Source: CALBPI01 sp038533155 (lineage in GTDB: Bacteria; Pseudomonadota; Gammaproteobacteria; Steroidobacterales; Woeseiaceae). Taken from it: a stretch of DNA of 12,439 nucleotides. Under the pieces are notes generated by a model that had not been told where the DNA came from, ran no database searches, and saw only the letters and a program-made list of their open reading frames with translations. The position numbers were made by a program, and so were the translations under genes. The stretch is taken from the NCBI GenBank assembly GCA_038533155.1, contig JBCAZH010000077.1, positions 1 through 12,439 of the forward strand, read 5' to 3'. Numbering within the stretch: the first letter of the stretch is position 1; every line of letters begins with the position of its first letter. Of this stretch, positions 6,570 to 12,439 are shown piece after piece.

Positions 6570-9500
6570 TTAGAACTCGTAGCGCAGACCGAGTCGCATC
6601 GTCCAGAGCGACGTTTGACCGTTAATCAAGAACTGATCGTTGTTGTCGATCTGGTTTTGAGTAACGCCGTAAGGGAATGCCGGCTGTTCCAGTACACCCC
6701 AGTCGTCGTTCAACAGGTTTGTCAGGTTGTCAATCACGAAGAACACCTGGCCGCGATGATCCGGGCTAAAGCCGGGCACATCTTGCGAGATTCGAAGATC
6801 GACCTTGCTAAACGATGGGCCTTCCTCGCTGTTTCGCGAACCGCCGGGAGGCAATACGTTTTGGTTGAATCCGAGGAACGGCTGGAAACCATAAGCTAGG
6901 ACCGTTCCCTCGAAACCGGACTGCGTGATGCTGAACGGAATCCCGGAATTATACTGACCGAAGAGTGAGGCTCGCGTCGCGTAGTCGCCAAAGAAGTAGT
7001 TCGTGTAGTTCAAGACGGCGGTGAACCGATGCTCGATGGCCCAGTTGGACGGCGCCAGTTCTTCAGCCTGAGGATCGATGAACGAACGGTTGACGTAGTT
7101 CGAGAACGCAACCGACGAAGTCATCGGGTTTACGTCTTCCGCTTGCGTCCAGGCGTAGCCGAGTCGTAAGTCCAATCCGTTATCCCAGCTCTTGAAGGCA
7201 CCAACAGAGATGGACTCAGATTCGTTCCCATTTCTTGCGTTCGTAAGAACGAATGAACGCACACGCACATCGTCATAAACGGGATATACGCCTTGGTTAA
7301 ACAGCAGATTGCCCTGGGCATCTCTCTGTTGTTCCAAATCGCCGCGCTTATAGATCGCGGTATCTTGGCCACGCGTGATCTGCACGTCTGCAGAAACTGT
7401 CCAGTCCCGTGGCGCGAGCCAAGTCAGCCCAGCCGTGAATTTCCATTCGCTTGGAATATCGAAATCAGGGTCGAGGTAGACAATCTCGAAGTTGCTGCCG
7501 TCACCGCTAGCAACGGTAGCGACCAAATCGTCGGGAACACAGTAGCCTGGGCCACGTACGGGAACACCCGCCTCGCAACTCGCCGAGGAGTCATAGGTTT
7601 GACTGAACAGGGCAACGTTGTCGGCGTCGGTTTGAACGGCGGTCGTGTTGGTGTTGCTGTAGGTGTTGGACAGCCACACGTTCGGGTTACCGCCAGAGAA
7701 CAAACCAATACCACCACGAAGACTCAGCGTGTCCGTCGCATCAAAGGTGATGCCGAAACGTGGTTGCAACAAATCGCGTCCATCGAGCGTCGCGTTGTTA
7801 GCAAAGCCATACGACGCTGTGAACTCCGGGTTCTCGTTCGGCGCATCGCTGGTCTCGTAGTAGTCGTAGCGCAGCCCGTAGGTCAAGGACAAACGATCAT
7901 TGACCTGCCACTCGTCCTGAACGTACAAGAAGTTGATCGCATACTCGAAGGCTTCCGCAATGTCGGCTTGGTTGTTGCTGATCGCGTTTCCGTAGAAGAC
8001 CCGATTCGCTAACCCCTGCCGGAAGTTGTCGATGGCCTCGGCATTGATTTGTGCCGGTGTCGCGTTGTCGTCGTTCAAGGTAGCGTCGGACGCACTGAAG
8101 CGCACTTCTGTATCAACATGTTGATAGAAGAGGTTAAAGATGTCGTAGGCTTCGCGCTCGTAACCGAACGTAATCGTGTGGTCGTCCGCCTGATAGCGAC
8201 CGCGTGCCACCAACTGGTCGATCGTGTAGTTCAGCGCGTTCGCGTGCCTGCTGTCGTCACCGCCAAGGTAGACATCAACATCAGCCAGCTCGATACGAAA
8301 CTCGCCAAACAAATCTCCGGCACGCGGTTCTTGTACAAAATCGACATCTGTCCGAGAGATTCTCAACTCAGTTGAAAAGTTGGGTGTCCAATCAGAGTAG
8401 AGGCTCAGGATTGCTGAATTGAGCTCGGCGCCACGATTGTAGAAGTGCTCCGAGAATTCGAACTCATTCCCCTCACCGTCCGACGGCGTGGTGTTCGTGG
8501 AATCGTTGAACATGTAAGTGAACGCAACGCGCTGCGTGTCGCTTGCATACCAATCCAGTTTAGCGATGTACTTCTCGTCTTCGAACTCGAAGTTGCTCGG
8601 CGAGCTGGTACCAGGATCAAACCCGTAGATGTCTCGCGAGATTTGAGCGATTTCGTCGAGGTCGGCTTGTGAAACCGCCACCTCGTTGATTGCGCCACTA
8701 CCGATCGCACCGCGATCGTTGAAATCCACGCCATCGTAGCGCTCGTACGCACCGTAGAAGAACAGCTTGTCTTTAATAAGTGCGCCGCCGAGTTCAAAGC
8801 CGTAGCGAGTCTCGTCGAAGTCAGAGATCTGAGAAGTATTGCCTTCGATCGAGTCGCCGATAAATGAGTCGCTGGTGAAATCGACGAATACCGAACCGGA
8901 CAACTCGTTACCACCCGACTTCGTGACCGCGTTGATGTTACAAGCGGAGAAACCGCCGTAAATGACACTCATCGGCGCGAGCTCAACCGCAACACCAGAC
9001 ACTGCGTCAAACGGGAATGGCATACGCTGTGTCGGGTAGCCATTCGAGTTCAGACCAAAGCCGTCATTCAGACGAATACCGTCAACTGTCAGGCTGTTAA
9101 AGCGCGGGTTCGCGCCGTTGCACTGGATCGAGTCGGCATTGCTGGATTGGTCGATGTAGACGCGAGGGTCTTGGCCGATGATGTCGTTGATGTTCCGGTT
9201 GATCGCTGGCGAGTTTTGCAGCGCTTCCAGATCGAACACCGCTGTCGGTCCAATCGCGGTTTCAGCAACCTCGGTAATGGTCCCGAGCACCACCAGCTCC
9301 TCAATCGGGTTCAGCGCGTAGTTCAACTGCGCTTGCTGACCGACGGTCAGGGGCAGACTCTCGGTTACCGCGTTGCCTTTGTCCGACGTCACGATGACGT
9401 TGTAGCTGACACCAGCCGGTAGCTGGCGGACGAAATACAGACCGTTGGCATCGGTCGACACGGTACGGGTCAAGCCCGTCGATAAGCTGGTCACCGTTAC

Positions 9501-9671
9501 GGTCGCGCCAGAGACTGGCTCGCCGTTCGGACCGGTAATCACACCACGGACAGAGCCGGTGGTTTCTTGCGCTACGGCTGGCGCACTGGCCAAAACAGCA
9601 GCGAGCGAAAAGCAGGCCAACAGGCTGGCAGCTACTTTTCTCAAGTAGTAAGAAGAAGTGGAAGTTTTCAC
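6570..9671 (-). CDS. TonB-dependent receptor, Oar-like, with carboxypeptidase-regulatory domain
   Basis: This outer-membrane receptor is 1033 residues long from the chosen GTG at 9669-9671, which has a strong AGGGGGA ribosome site 4-5 bases upstream. The frame extends to a TTG at 9717-9719 with no ribosome site, so I rejected that start. The signal peptide ends near AVAQ (about residue 35). A CarboxypepD_reg-like Ig domain follows (GSVRGVITGPNGEPVSGATV, then DANGLYFVRQLPAG). The plug begins near EELVVLGTI and includes GANPRFNSLTVDGIRLNDGF and NAVTKSGGNELSG. The long beta-barrel ends in LRYEF with the usual terminal Phe. Such receptors import or export large or scarce substrates using TonB energy. 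A promoter of its own and a terminator frame it. The purine genes next to it suggest a nucleoside or purine substrate, but sequence alone does not show this. Confidence 0.92.
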   Translation of the reverse strand: MKTSTSSYYLRKVAASLLACFSLAAVLASAPAVAQETTGSVRGVITGPNGEPVSGATVTVTSLSTGLTRTVSTDANGLYFVRQLPAGVSYNVIVTSDKGNAVTESLPLTVGQQAQLNYALNPIEELVVLGTITEVAETAIGPTAVFDLEALQNSPAINRNINDIIGQDPRVYIDQSSNADSIQCNGANPRFNSLTVDGIRLNDGFGLNSNGYPTQRMPFPFDAVSGVAVELAPMSVIYGGFSACNINAVTKSGGNELSGSVFVDFTSDSFIGDSIEGNTSQISDFDETRYGFELGGALIKDKLFFYGAYERYDGVDFNDRGAIGSGAINEVAVSQADLDEIAQISRDIYGFDPGTSSPSNFEFEDEKYIAKLDWYASDTQRVAFTYMFNDSTNTTPSDGEGNEFEFSEHFYNRGAELNSAILSLYSDWTPNFSTELRISRTDVDFVQEPRAGDLFGEFRIELADVDVYLGGDDSRHANALNYTIDQLVARGRYQADDHTITFGYEREAYDIFNLFYQHVDTEVRFSASDATLNDDNATPAQINAEAIDNFRQGLANRVFYGNAISNNQADIAEAFEYAINFLYVQDEWQVNDRLSLTYGLRYDYYETSDAPNENPEFTASYGFANNATLDGRDLLQPRFGITFDATDTLSLRGGIGLFSGGNPNVWLSNTYSNTNTTAVQTDADNVALFSQTYDSSASCEAGVPVRGPGYCVPDDLVATVASGDGSNFEIVYLDPDFDIPSEWKFTAGLTWLAPRDWTVSADVQITRGQDTAIYKRGDLEQQRDAQGNLLFNQGVYPVYDDVRVRSFVLTNARNGNESESISVGAFKSWDNGLDLRLGYAWTQAEDVNPMTSSVAFSNYVNRSFIDPQAEELAPSNWAIEHRFTAVLNYTNYFFGDYATRASLFGQYNSGIPFSITQSGFEGTVLAYGFQPFLGFNQNVLPPGGSRNSEEGPSFSKVDLRISQDVPGFSPDHRGQVFFVIDNLTNLLNDDWGVLEQPAFPYGVTQNQIDNNDQFLINGQTSLWTMRLGLRYEF

Positions 9672-9673
9672 GG

Positions 9674-9682
9674 TTTCCCCCT
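9674..9682 (-). promoter_or_regulatory. Ribosome binding site that fixes the GTG start of the receptor
   Basis: AGGGGGAAA reads on the minus strand just before the GTG at 9669-9671. The residues that follow (Lys-Thr-Ser, later Leu-Arg-Lys, then a hydrophobic core) make a normal signal peptide, so this start is preferred over the TTG 48 bases upstream. Confidence 0.8.
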
Positions 9683-9725
9683 GCAGGGCTGGGTATGTAT
9701 TTATCAAAACGGCCGCCAAGGCTAG

Positions 9726-9743
9726 TTCGGTTCTGTGACCGAA
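9726..9743 (-). repeat. Hairpin in the 5' leader of the receptor gene
   Basis: TTCGGT at 9726-9731 and ACCGAA at 9738-9743 form a 6-base-pair stem with a 6-base loop. It lies between the proposed promoter and the ribosome site and could be an operator or an mRNA element. Confidence 0.4.
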
Positions 9744-9774
9744 TTGTTACAGTCTCGGCATTAATCGCGGCGGC

Positions 9775-9803
9775 AACATAATACCAAAGCGATGCCTTGT
9801 AAA
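9775..9803 (-). promoter_or_regulatory. Sigma-70-type promoter for the TonB receptor gene
   Basis: On the minus strand TTTACA (9798-9803, 5 of 6 to consensus) is followed after 17 bases by TATGTT (9775-9780, 4 of 6). Transcription would begin near 9768 and give a leader of about 97 bases. It lies after the NCS2 stop, so the receptor can be expressed separately from the permease genes. Confidence 0.5.
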
Positions 9804-9861
9804 CTGCGGGTTTTATGCAACAGAAGTCGCCACGACAGGCGCCGACTCGATGAGAAATTCG

Positions 9862-11075
9862 TCAGGCGATCAGCGCGTACTTAAGAATAAAGATCAAGGC
9901 AATTACGTAAACAACGGGCGAGCAACGAAAAACGTTACCCGACAAAATTTTTGCCGCCGCGTACGTTATAAAACCAAGCCCAATCCCATCGGCAATAGAA
10001 AATGTCAGCGGCATTGCGATTGCCGCAACAATGGCCGGAGCACTCTCAGTAACATCCGCCCAATCGAGCGTCGCGAGACTCTGTGCCATTAGACACGCGA
10101 CAAACAAAAGCGCAGACGCCGTCGCATACGCGGGGATGCTCTGAGCCAACGGCGCGAGGAACAAGCAAGCGATAAACAACGCACCGCAAACGACCGCGGT
10201 CAGGCCAGTCCGACCGCCCGCTTCAACACCGGCACCGCTCTCGATAAAGCTAGTGGTTGATGAGGTGCCGAACAACGCTCCGGCAACGGTCGCCCCGGAG
10301 TCTGCGAGCAATGCGCGACGCAAGCGTGGCAACTTGTGGTTCGCGTCGAGTAAGTTGGCGCGCATCGCCACACCGACGAGGGTGCCCGCCGTATCGAACA
10401 CATCCACAATCAAGAACGACAAGATCACGGTCACCATGCTGAGCTGGAACGCACCGGCGATATCCAACTGGAACAGCACAGGACCGGGGGATGGCGGCGT
10501 CGAGAATACGCCTTGGAAAGCGACCTGACCGGTCAGCCAGCCGAGTGCTGCGACCGACAGAATGCCGATGATTACAGCGCCCGGTACACGCAGCGCGGTC
10601 AAAGCAACGATCAGCACAAACCCAAGGAGGCACGCGGCGGCCGGGAAGGCGGTCATGTCGGAAATCTGCACCAACGTCGCCGGGTTGTCACCGACCAAGC
10701 CTGCGTTCTGTAGTGCAATGAACCCAAGAAACAGCCCGATGCCACCGGCGATGCCTTGCTTCAAATTTCGGGGAATCGCATTGATCAACCACTCGCGGAA
10801 GGGCAATACGCTCAGCGCGACGAACAAGATCCCAGAGATGAAGACCGCACCTAGCGCGGTTTGCCAACTGTGGCCACCGCCAAGCACGACGGCGTACGTG
10901 AAAAACGCGTTCTGCCCCATACCCGGCGCCAGCGCAACCGGATAGTTCGCGAGCAATCCCATCGCGATCGAACCGACCGCGGCCGCGAGACAGGTCGCGA
11001 CAAACACCGCCGCGAAGTCCATGCCAGTCTCGGACAGAATGCCTGGGTTGACCGCGGTGATGTATGCCATCGACA
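9862..11075 (-). CDS. NCS2-family purine permease (adenine/guanine/hypoxanthine type), 5' end missing
   Basis: About 404 residues are visible; the first 30 or so are lost in the N run. The inner-membrane protein keeps family landmarks: SMAYITAVNPGIL at the visible start, LAPGMGQNAFFTYAVV, a DVFDTAGTLVGVA motif, and GTSSTTSFIESGAGVEAGGR followed by TGLTAVV. These fit the AzgA/GhxP branch of NCS2 (Xan_ur_permease), which imports adenine, guanine or hypoxanthine with protons, rather than the xanthine/uric acid branch. Many hydrophobic segments fit the 14-helix fold. It ends at a TAA or similar stop at 9862-9864 with no clear terminator. It lies downstream of a NUP lipoprotein fragment in the same direction, which suggests a purine nucleoside operon. 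The family is certain; the exact base is not. Confidence 0.92.
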
Positions 11076-11175
11076 NNNNNNNNNNNNNNNNNNNNNNNNN
11101 NNNNNNNNNNNNNNNNNNNNNNNNNNNNNNNNNNNNNNNNNNNNNNNNNNNNNNNNNNNNNNNNNNNNNNNNNNN
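11076..11175. other. Assembly gap of exactly 100 Ns
   Basis: All 100 bases are N. A run of exactly 100 is the usual placeholder for a gap of unknown size. The missing parts of the two flanking genes (most of a NUP protein and the NCS2 N-terminus) would need well over 700 bases, so the true gap is larger than drawn, or the two contigs are not really neighbours. Confidence 0.98.
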
Positions 11176-11549
11176 GCCACCAGCCAATATGCTTTCGACA
11201 CATCGACCCGCTCGTCATAGCCAAGCGCCATGACGGTGGCGGTCGCGTTCGGAATCCCACCGCCGAGCAGCACGGTTAGGACCCCGTCATCGGTGAGGTA
11301 CAAATTGGACTCGCCAGCCTCGAATGGAAGCGTGGTCGAGATGTCGAGCCCTTCCAACCAGCGTTGCAATTCCCCCGGATCATCGCCCGTTGGTTCACCC
11401 CGCTCGAACATCGCCATGACAACGACTTTGATCGGAACCGCAGCTTTCGCGATATCCAAAGAATCGGCGCTGTCGGATTCACCCGTGCAGCCGACAAGAA
11501 AACCGAGCGTCACCATAAGTGACGCATACAGACGCGAACGTGCAAACAT
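11176..11549 (-). CDS. Purine nucleoside permease (NUP) family lipoprotein, N-terminal part
   Basis: The visible 124 residues start at the ATG at 11547-11549, with AAGGGG about 6 bases upstream; the frame runs further up to 11618, but the signal peptide begins at this ATG. The N-terminus (MFARSRLYASLMVTLGFLVG, then Cys) is a lipoprotein signal with lipobox LVGC and Thr at +2, which favours the outer membrane. The mature part shows NUP hallmarks: IKVVVMAMFERGEPTGDDPG, then GELQRW, GVLTVLLGGGIPNATATVMALG and SKAYWLV just before the gap. About two thirds of the protein is missing. The next gene in the same direction is an NCS2 purine permease, fitting a pathway in which nucleosides are handled in the envelope and bases imported. 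Confidence 0.9.
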
Positions 11550-11661
11550 CAGGGCCCCTTCGTTATCGTTCTGCAGCGATATGCCGCTATTGTGAGGGTT
11601 CAACAGGTCAAATCGCAATTACGCCTGAAACTATGTCCGCTGTTGAGATAAAAATACGATT

Positions 11662-11681
11662 TATGAGCCATTTTTCTCATA
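11662..11681. repeat. Inverted repeat, operator-like
   Basis: TATGAG at 11662-11667 and CTCATA at 11676-11681 form a 6-base palindrome with an 8-base spacer. The size and place, upstream of the NUP gene, fit a regulator binding site; no known regulator is assigned. Confidence 0.35.
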
Positions 11682-11703
11682 TAAGAACTTGCAATTTCGA
11701 TGA

Positions 11704-11750
11704 CTAGATCTGAAAACACGCTGGATCTAAGCCACTGATGGATCTGAAAT
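11704..11750. repeat. Three direct repeats at a 17-base period
   Basis: The motif CTRGATCTRA is seen in three copies, with GATCTG at 11707, GATCTA at 11724 and GATCTG at 11741, so the spacing is 17 bases both times. The outer copies share GATCTGAAA exactly. It resembles a multi-site operator. Confidence 0.5.
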
Positions 11751-11763
11751 TTCGTGTTTTTTC
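11712..11763. repeat. Inverted repeat GAAAACACG / CGTGTTTTTTC
   Basis: The arms at 11712-11720 and 11753-11763 can pair over 8-9 bases around a 32-base loop that contains two of the direct repeats. Although a T-run follows on the plus strand, no plus-strand gene ends here, so a terminator role is unlikely. Confidence 0.35.
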
Positions 11764-11797
11764 AATAACTTTCAGCTTCTAGGGCGTTGCTAGGCTA

Positions 11798-11826
11798 TTC
11801 GGTTCGAATCGGAAAAGCCGTATAAT
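11798..11826 (+). promoter_or_regulatory. Likely promoter of nfeD: perfect -10 box
   Basis: TATAAT at 11821-11826 is a perfect -10 hexamer. The base stretch 17 bases upstream (TTCGGT, 11798-11803) is a poor -35, so the promoter may depend on an activator or be weak. The leader before the ATG at 11857 would be about 25 bases, with a GGGAGA ribosome site at 11845-11850. Confidence 0.5.
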
Positions 11827-11856
11827 TGGGCAATTGATCAAACAGGGAGAATACCG

Positions 11857-12288
11857 ATGGTTTGGTGGGGATGGATTGTGATCGGCCTAGCGCTGATGAT
11901 TGCTGAATTGGCGGCGGTCGACGCTGCGTTCTATCTCGTTTTTGTGGGGCTTGCGGCGGTGCTAACCGGGCTCGTCGGCTTCGCGGGAATAGATCTTCCG
12001 ATCGCCGCTCAGTGGTTTACATTCGCACTGCTTGCGATCACGACTATGGTCGCGTTTCGTAACCGGGTGTACGCCAAGTTGCGCGGCGAACCTATCGGCT
12101 TTACTGATCAAGTCGACGGTCGACATGTGAACGTGCTCGAAGATGTCAGAGCAGGTGGATCGACACGCGTCGAGTTTCGCGGATCACGCTGGAACGCAGT
12201 CAACGTCGGTGAAGAAGCAATGACGGCAGGTCAAGAGGCGGTAATCACCGAAGCCGACGGCTCGCTTTTGCGCATCAAGTCGATTTAG
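11857..12288 (+). CDS. NfeD-family membrane protein, short form
   Basis: This is a 143-residue protein from the ATG at 11857, preceded by AGGGAGA. Residues 3-70 are strongly hydrophobic and fit three or so membrane helices, ending at NRVYAKLRG. Residues 85-143 form the soluble beta-rich NfeD OB-fold domain (GRHVNVLEDVRAGGSTRVEF, then SRWNAVN and AGQEAVITEADG). The ClpP-like serine protease domain of long NfeD proteins is absent, so this is the short form (YbbK-like). Short NfeD proteins pair with SPFH/stomatin-type scaffold proteins in membrane quality control. The next gene is such a protein, 44 bases downstream, which supports the call. Confidence 0.9.
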   Translation: MVWWGWIVIGLALMIAELAAVDAAFYLVFVGLAAVLTGLVGFAGIDLPIAAQWFTFALLAITTMVAFRNRVYAKLRGEPIGFTDQVDGRHVNVLEDVRAGGSTRVEFRGSRWNAVNVGEEAMTAGQEAVITEADGSLLRIKSI

Positions 12289-12332
12289 ATGCGGCGAACC
12301 GACGAAACAAGAATTTATTGAGGAGGAAGCTA

Positions 12333-12439
12333 ATGCCAGAAACCAGTTTTATCGTCGCCGCCGTGTTTGCAGCGCTGATCGTCTTTGTAATTTTCAAGAC
12401 CGCAGTAGTTGTGCCACAGCAGAGCGCCTACGTCATCGA
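12333..12439 (+). CDS. SPFH/stomatin-family membrane protein, N-terminal fragment (QmcA-like)
   Basis: Translation from the ATG at 12333-12335, with a strong AGGAGGA at 12321-12327, gives 35 residues before the window ends. The start has one hydrophobic anchor (SFIVAAVFAALIVFVIF), followed by KTAVVVPQQSAYVI, the typical opening of stomatin/SPFH proteins such as QmcA. These form large membrane-bound oligomeric scaffolds and work with NfeD partners. It is cut by the window edge, so only family membership is claimed. Confidence 0.85.
   Translation, partial: MPETSFIVAAVFAALIVFVIFKTAVVVPQQSAYVI

Larger units (their letters stand above)
11550..11856. promoter_or_regulatory. Divergent intergenic region between NUP and nfeD genes
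   Basis: This 307-base region has no gene. It should hold the promoters of the leftward NUP operon and the rightward nfeD operon. It contains a 17-base-period triple repeat (11704-11750), an inverted repeat TATGAG-N8-CTCATA (11662-11681), a longer inverted repeat (11712-11763) and a perfect TATAAT at 11821. I could not settle a leftward promoter. Confidence 0.6.

Noticed and set aside
7293..8012. Long open frame (239 residues) on the plus strand inside the receptor gene
   Set aside because: It is Val/Arg-rich and antisense to a well-supported beta-barrel gene, so it is a shadow of codon bias. The plus-strand frames inside the RHS gene are rejected for the same reason.
9672..9719. A longer TonB receptor starting at a TTG (9717-9719)
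   Set aside because: There is no ribosome site. The GTG at 9671 has AGGGGGA at correct spacing and leads straight into the signal peptide.
11796..11815. tRNA T-arm-like sequence GGTTCGAATC
   Set aside because: One stem pair fails, no matching acceptor stem lies about 70 bases upstream, and there is no anticodon arm. Not a tRNA and too weak for an attachment site.
1..12439. CRISPR array, insertion sequence, integrase or rRNA
   Set aside because: No regular repeat-spacer pattern, transposase or recombinase motif, or rRNA-like stretch was seen.

Overview
The window looks like a scaffold piece from a Gram-negative bacterium, most likely a free-living gammaproteobacterium (Xanthomonadales- or Woeseia-like). 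The signs are an Oar-type TonB-dependent receptor with a carboxypeptidase-regulatory N-terminus, lipoprotein-type purine nucleoside permease (NUP) proteins, and an nfeD-SPFH pair. I assign this from protein character only; no rRNA or other marker is present.

Layout. (1) 3-440 (+): the C-terminal half of a NUP-family protein, cut by the window edge. (2) 590-5906 (-): a three-gene operon read right to left. It starts with a 210-aa secreted protein that has YD repeats and a cadherin-like Ig domain. A 1403-aa secreted RHS protein follows through an ATGA overlap. A 156-residue putative lipoprotein follows 5 bases after the RHS stop. The leader upstream of the operon (about 5907-6215) holds at least three strong stem-loops. 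(3) 6511-6549: a clear intrinsic terminator for the next gene. (4) 6570-9671 (-): a TonB-dependent receptor starting at a GTG with a strong ribosome site. (5) 9862-11075 (-): an NCS2 purine permease lacking its N-terminus, then exactly 100 Ns, then the N-terminal third of a second NUP lipoprotein (11176-11549, -). (6) 11550-11856: a divergent intergenic region with three motif copies at an exact 17-base period and two inverted repeats. (7) 11857-12439 (+): a short NfeD protein followed by the start of an SPFH/stomatin-family gene, cut by the window edge.

Two themes stand out. The NUP lipoprotein, NCS2 permease and TonB receptor lie in one direction and fit a route for taking up or processing purines and nucleosides, though the substrate of the receptor is not shown by sequence. 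The RHS operon looks like a polymorphic-toxin locus. After the conserved DPSG boundary the RHS protein carries a 175-residue tip with H...D...HxH residues resembling the zinc site of M15/Hedgehog-type peptidases, and the next gene encodes a protein with a lipobox. A Sec-exported, possibly peptidoglycan-cleaving tip paired with a membrane-anchored periplasmic protein would make a coherent toxin-immunity pair, but this is inference. The RHS operon also looks lower in G+C than its neighbours in sampled stretches (28 of 60 G/C at 1381-1440 against 37 of 60 at 10321-10380), which fits an acquired module.
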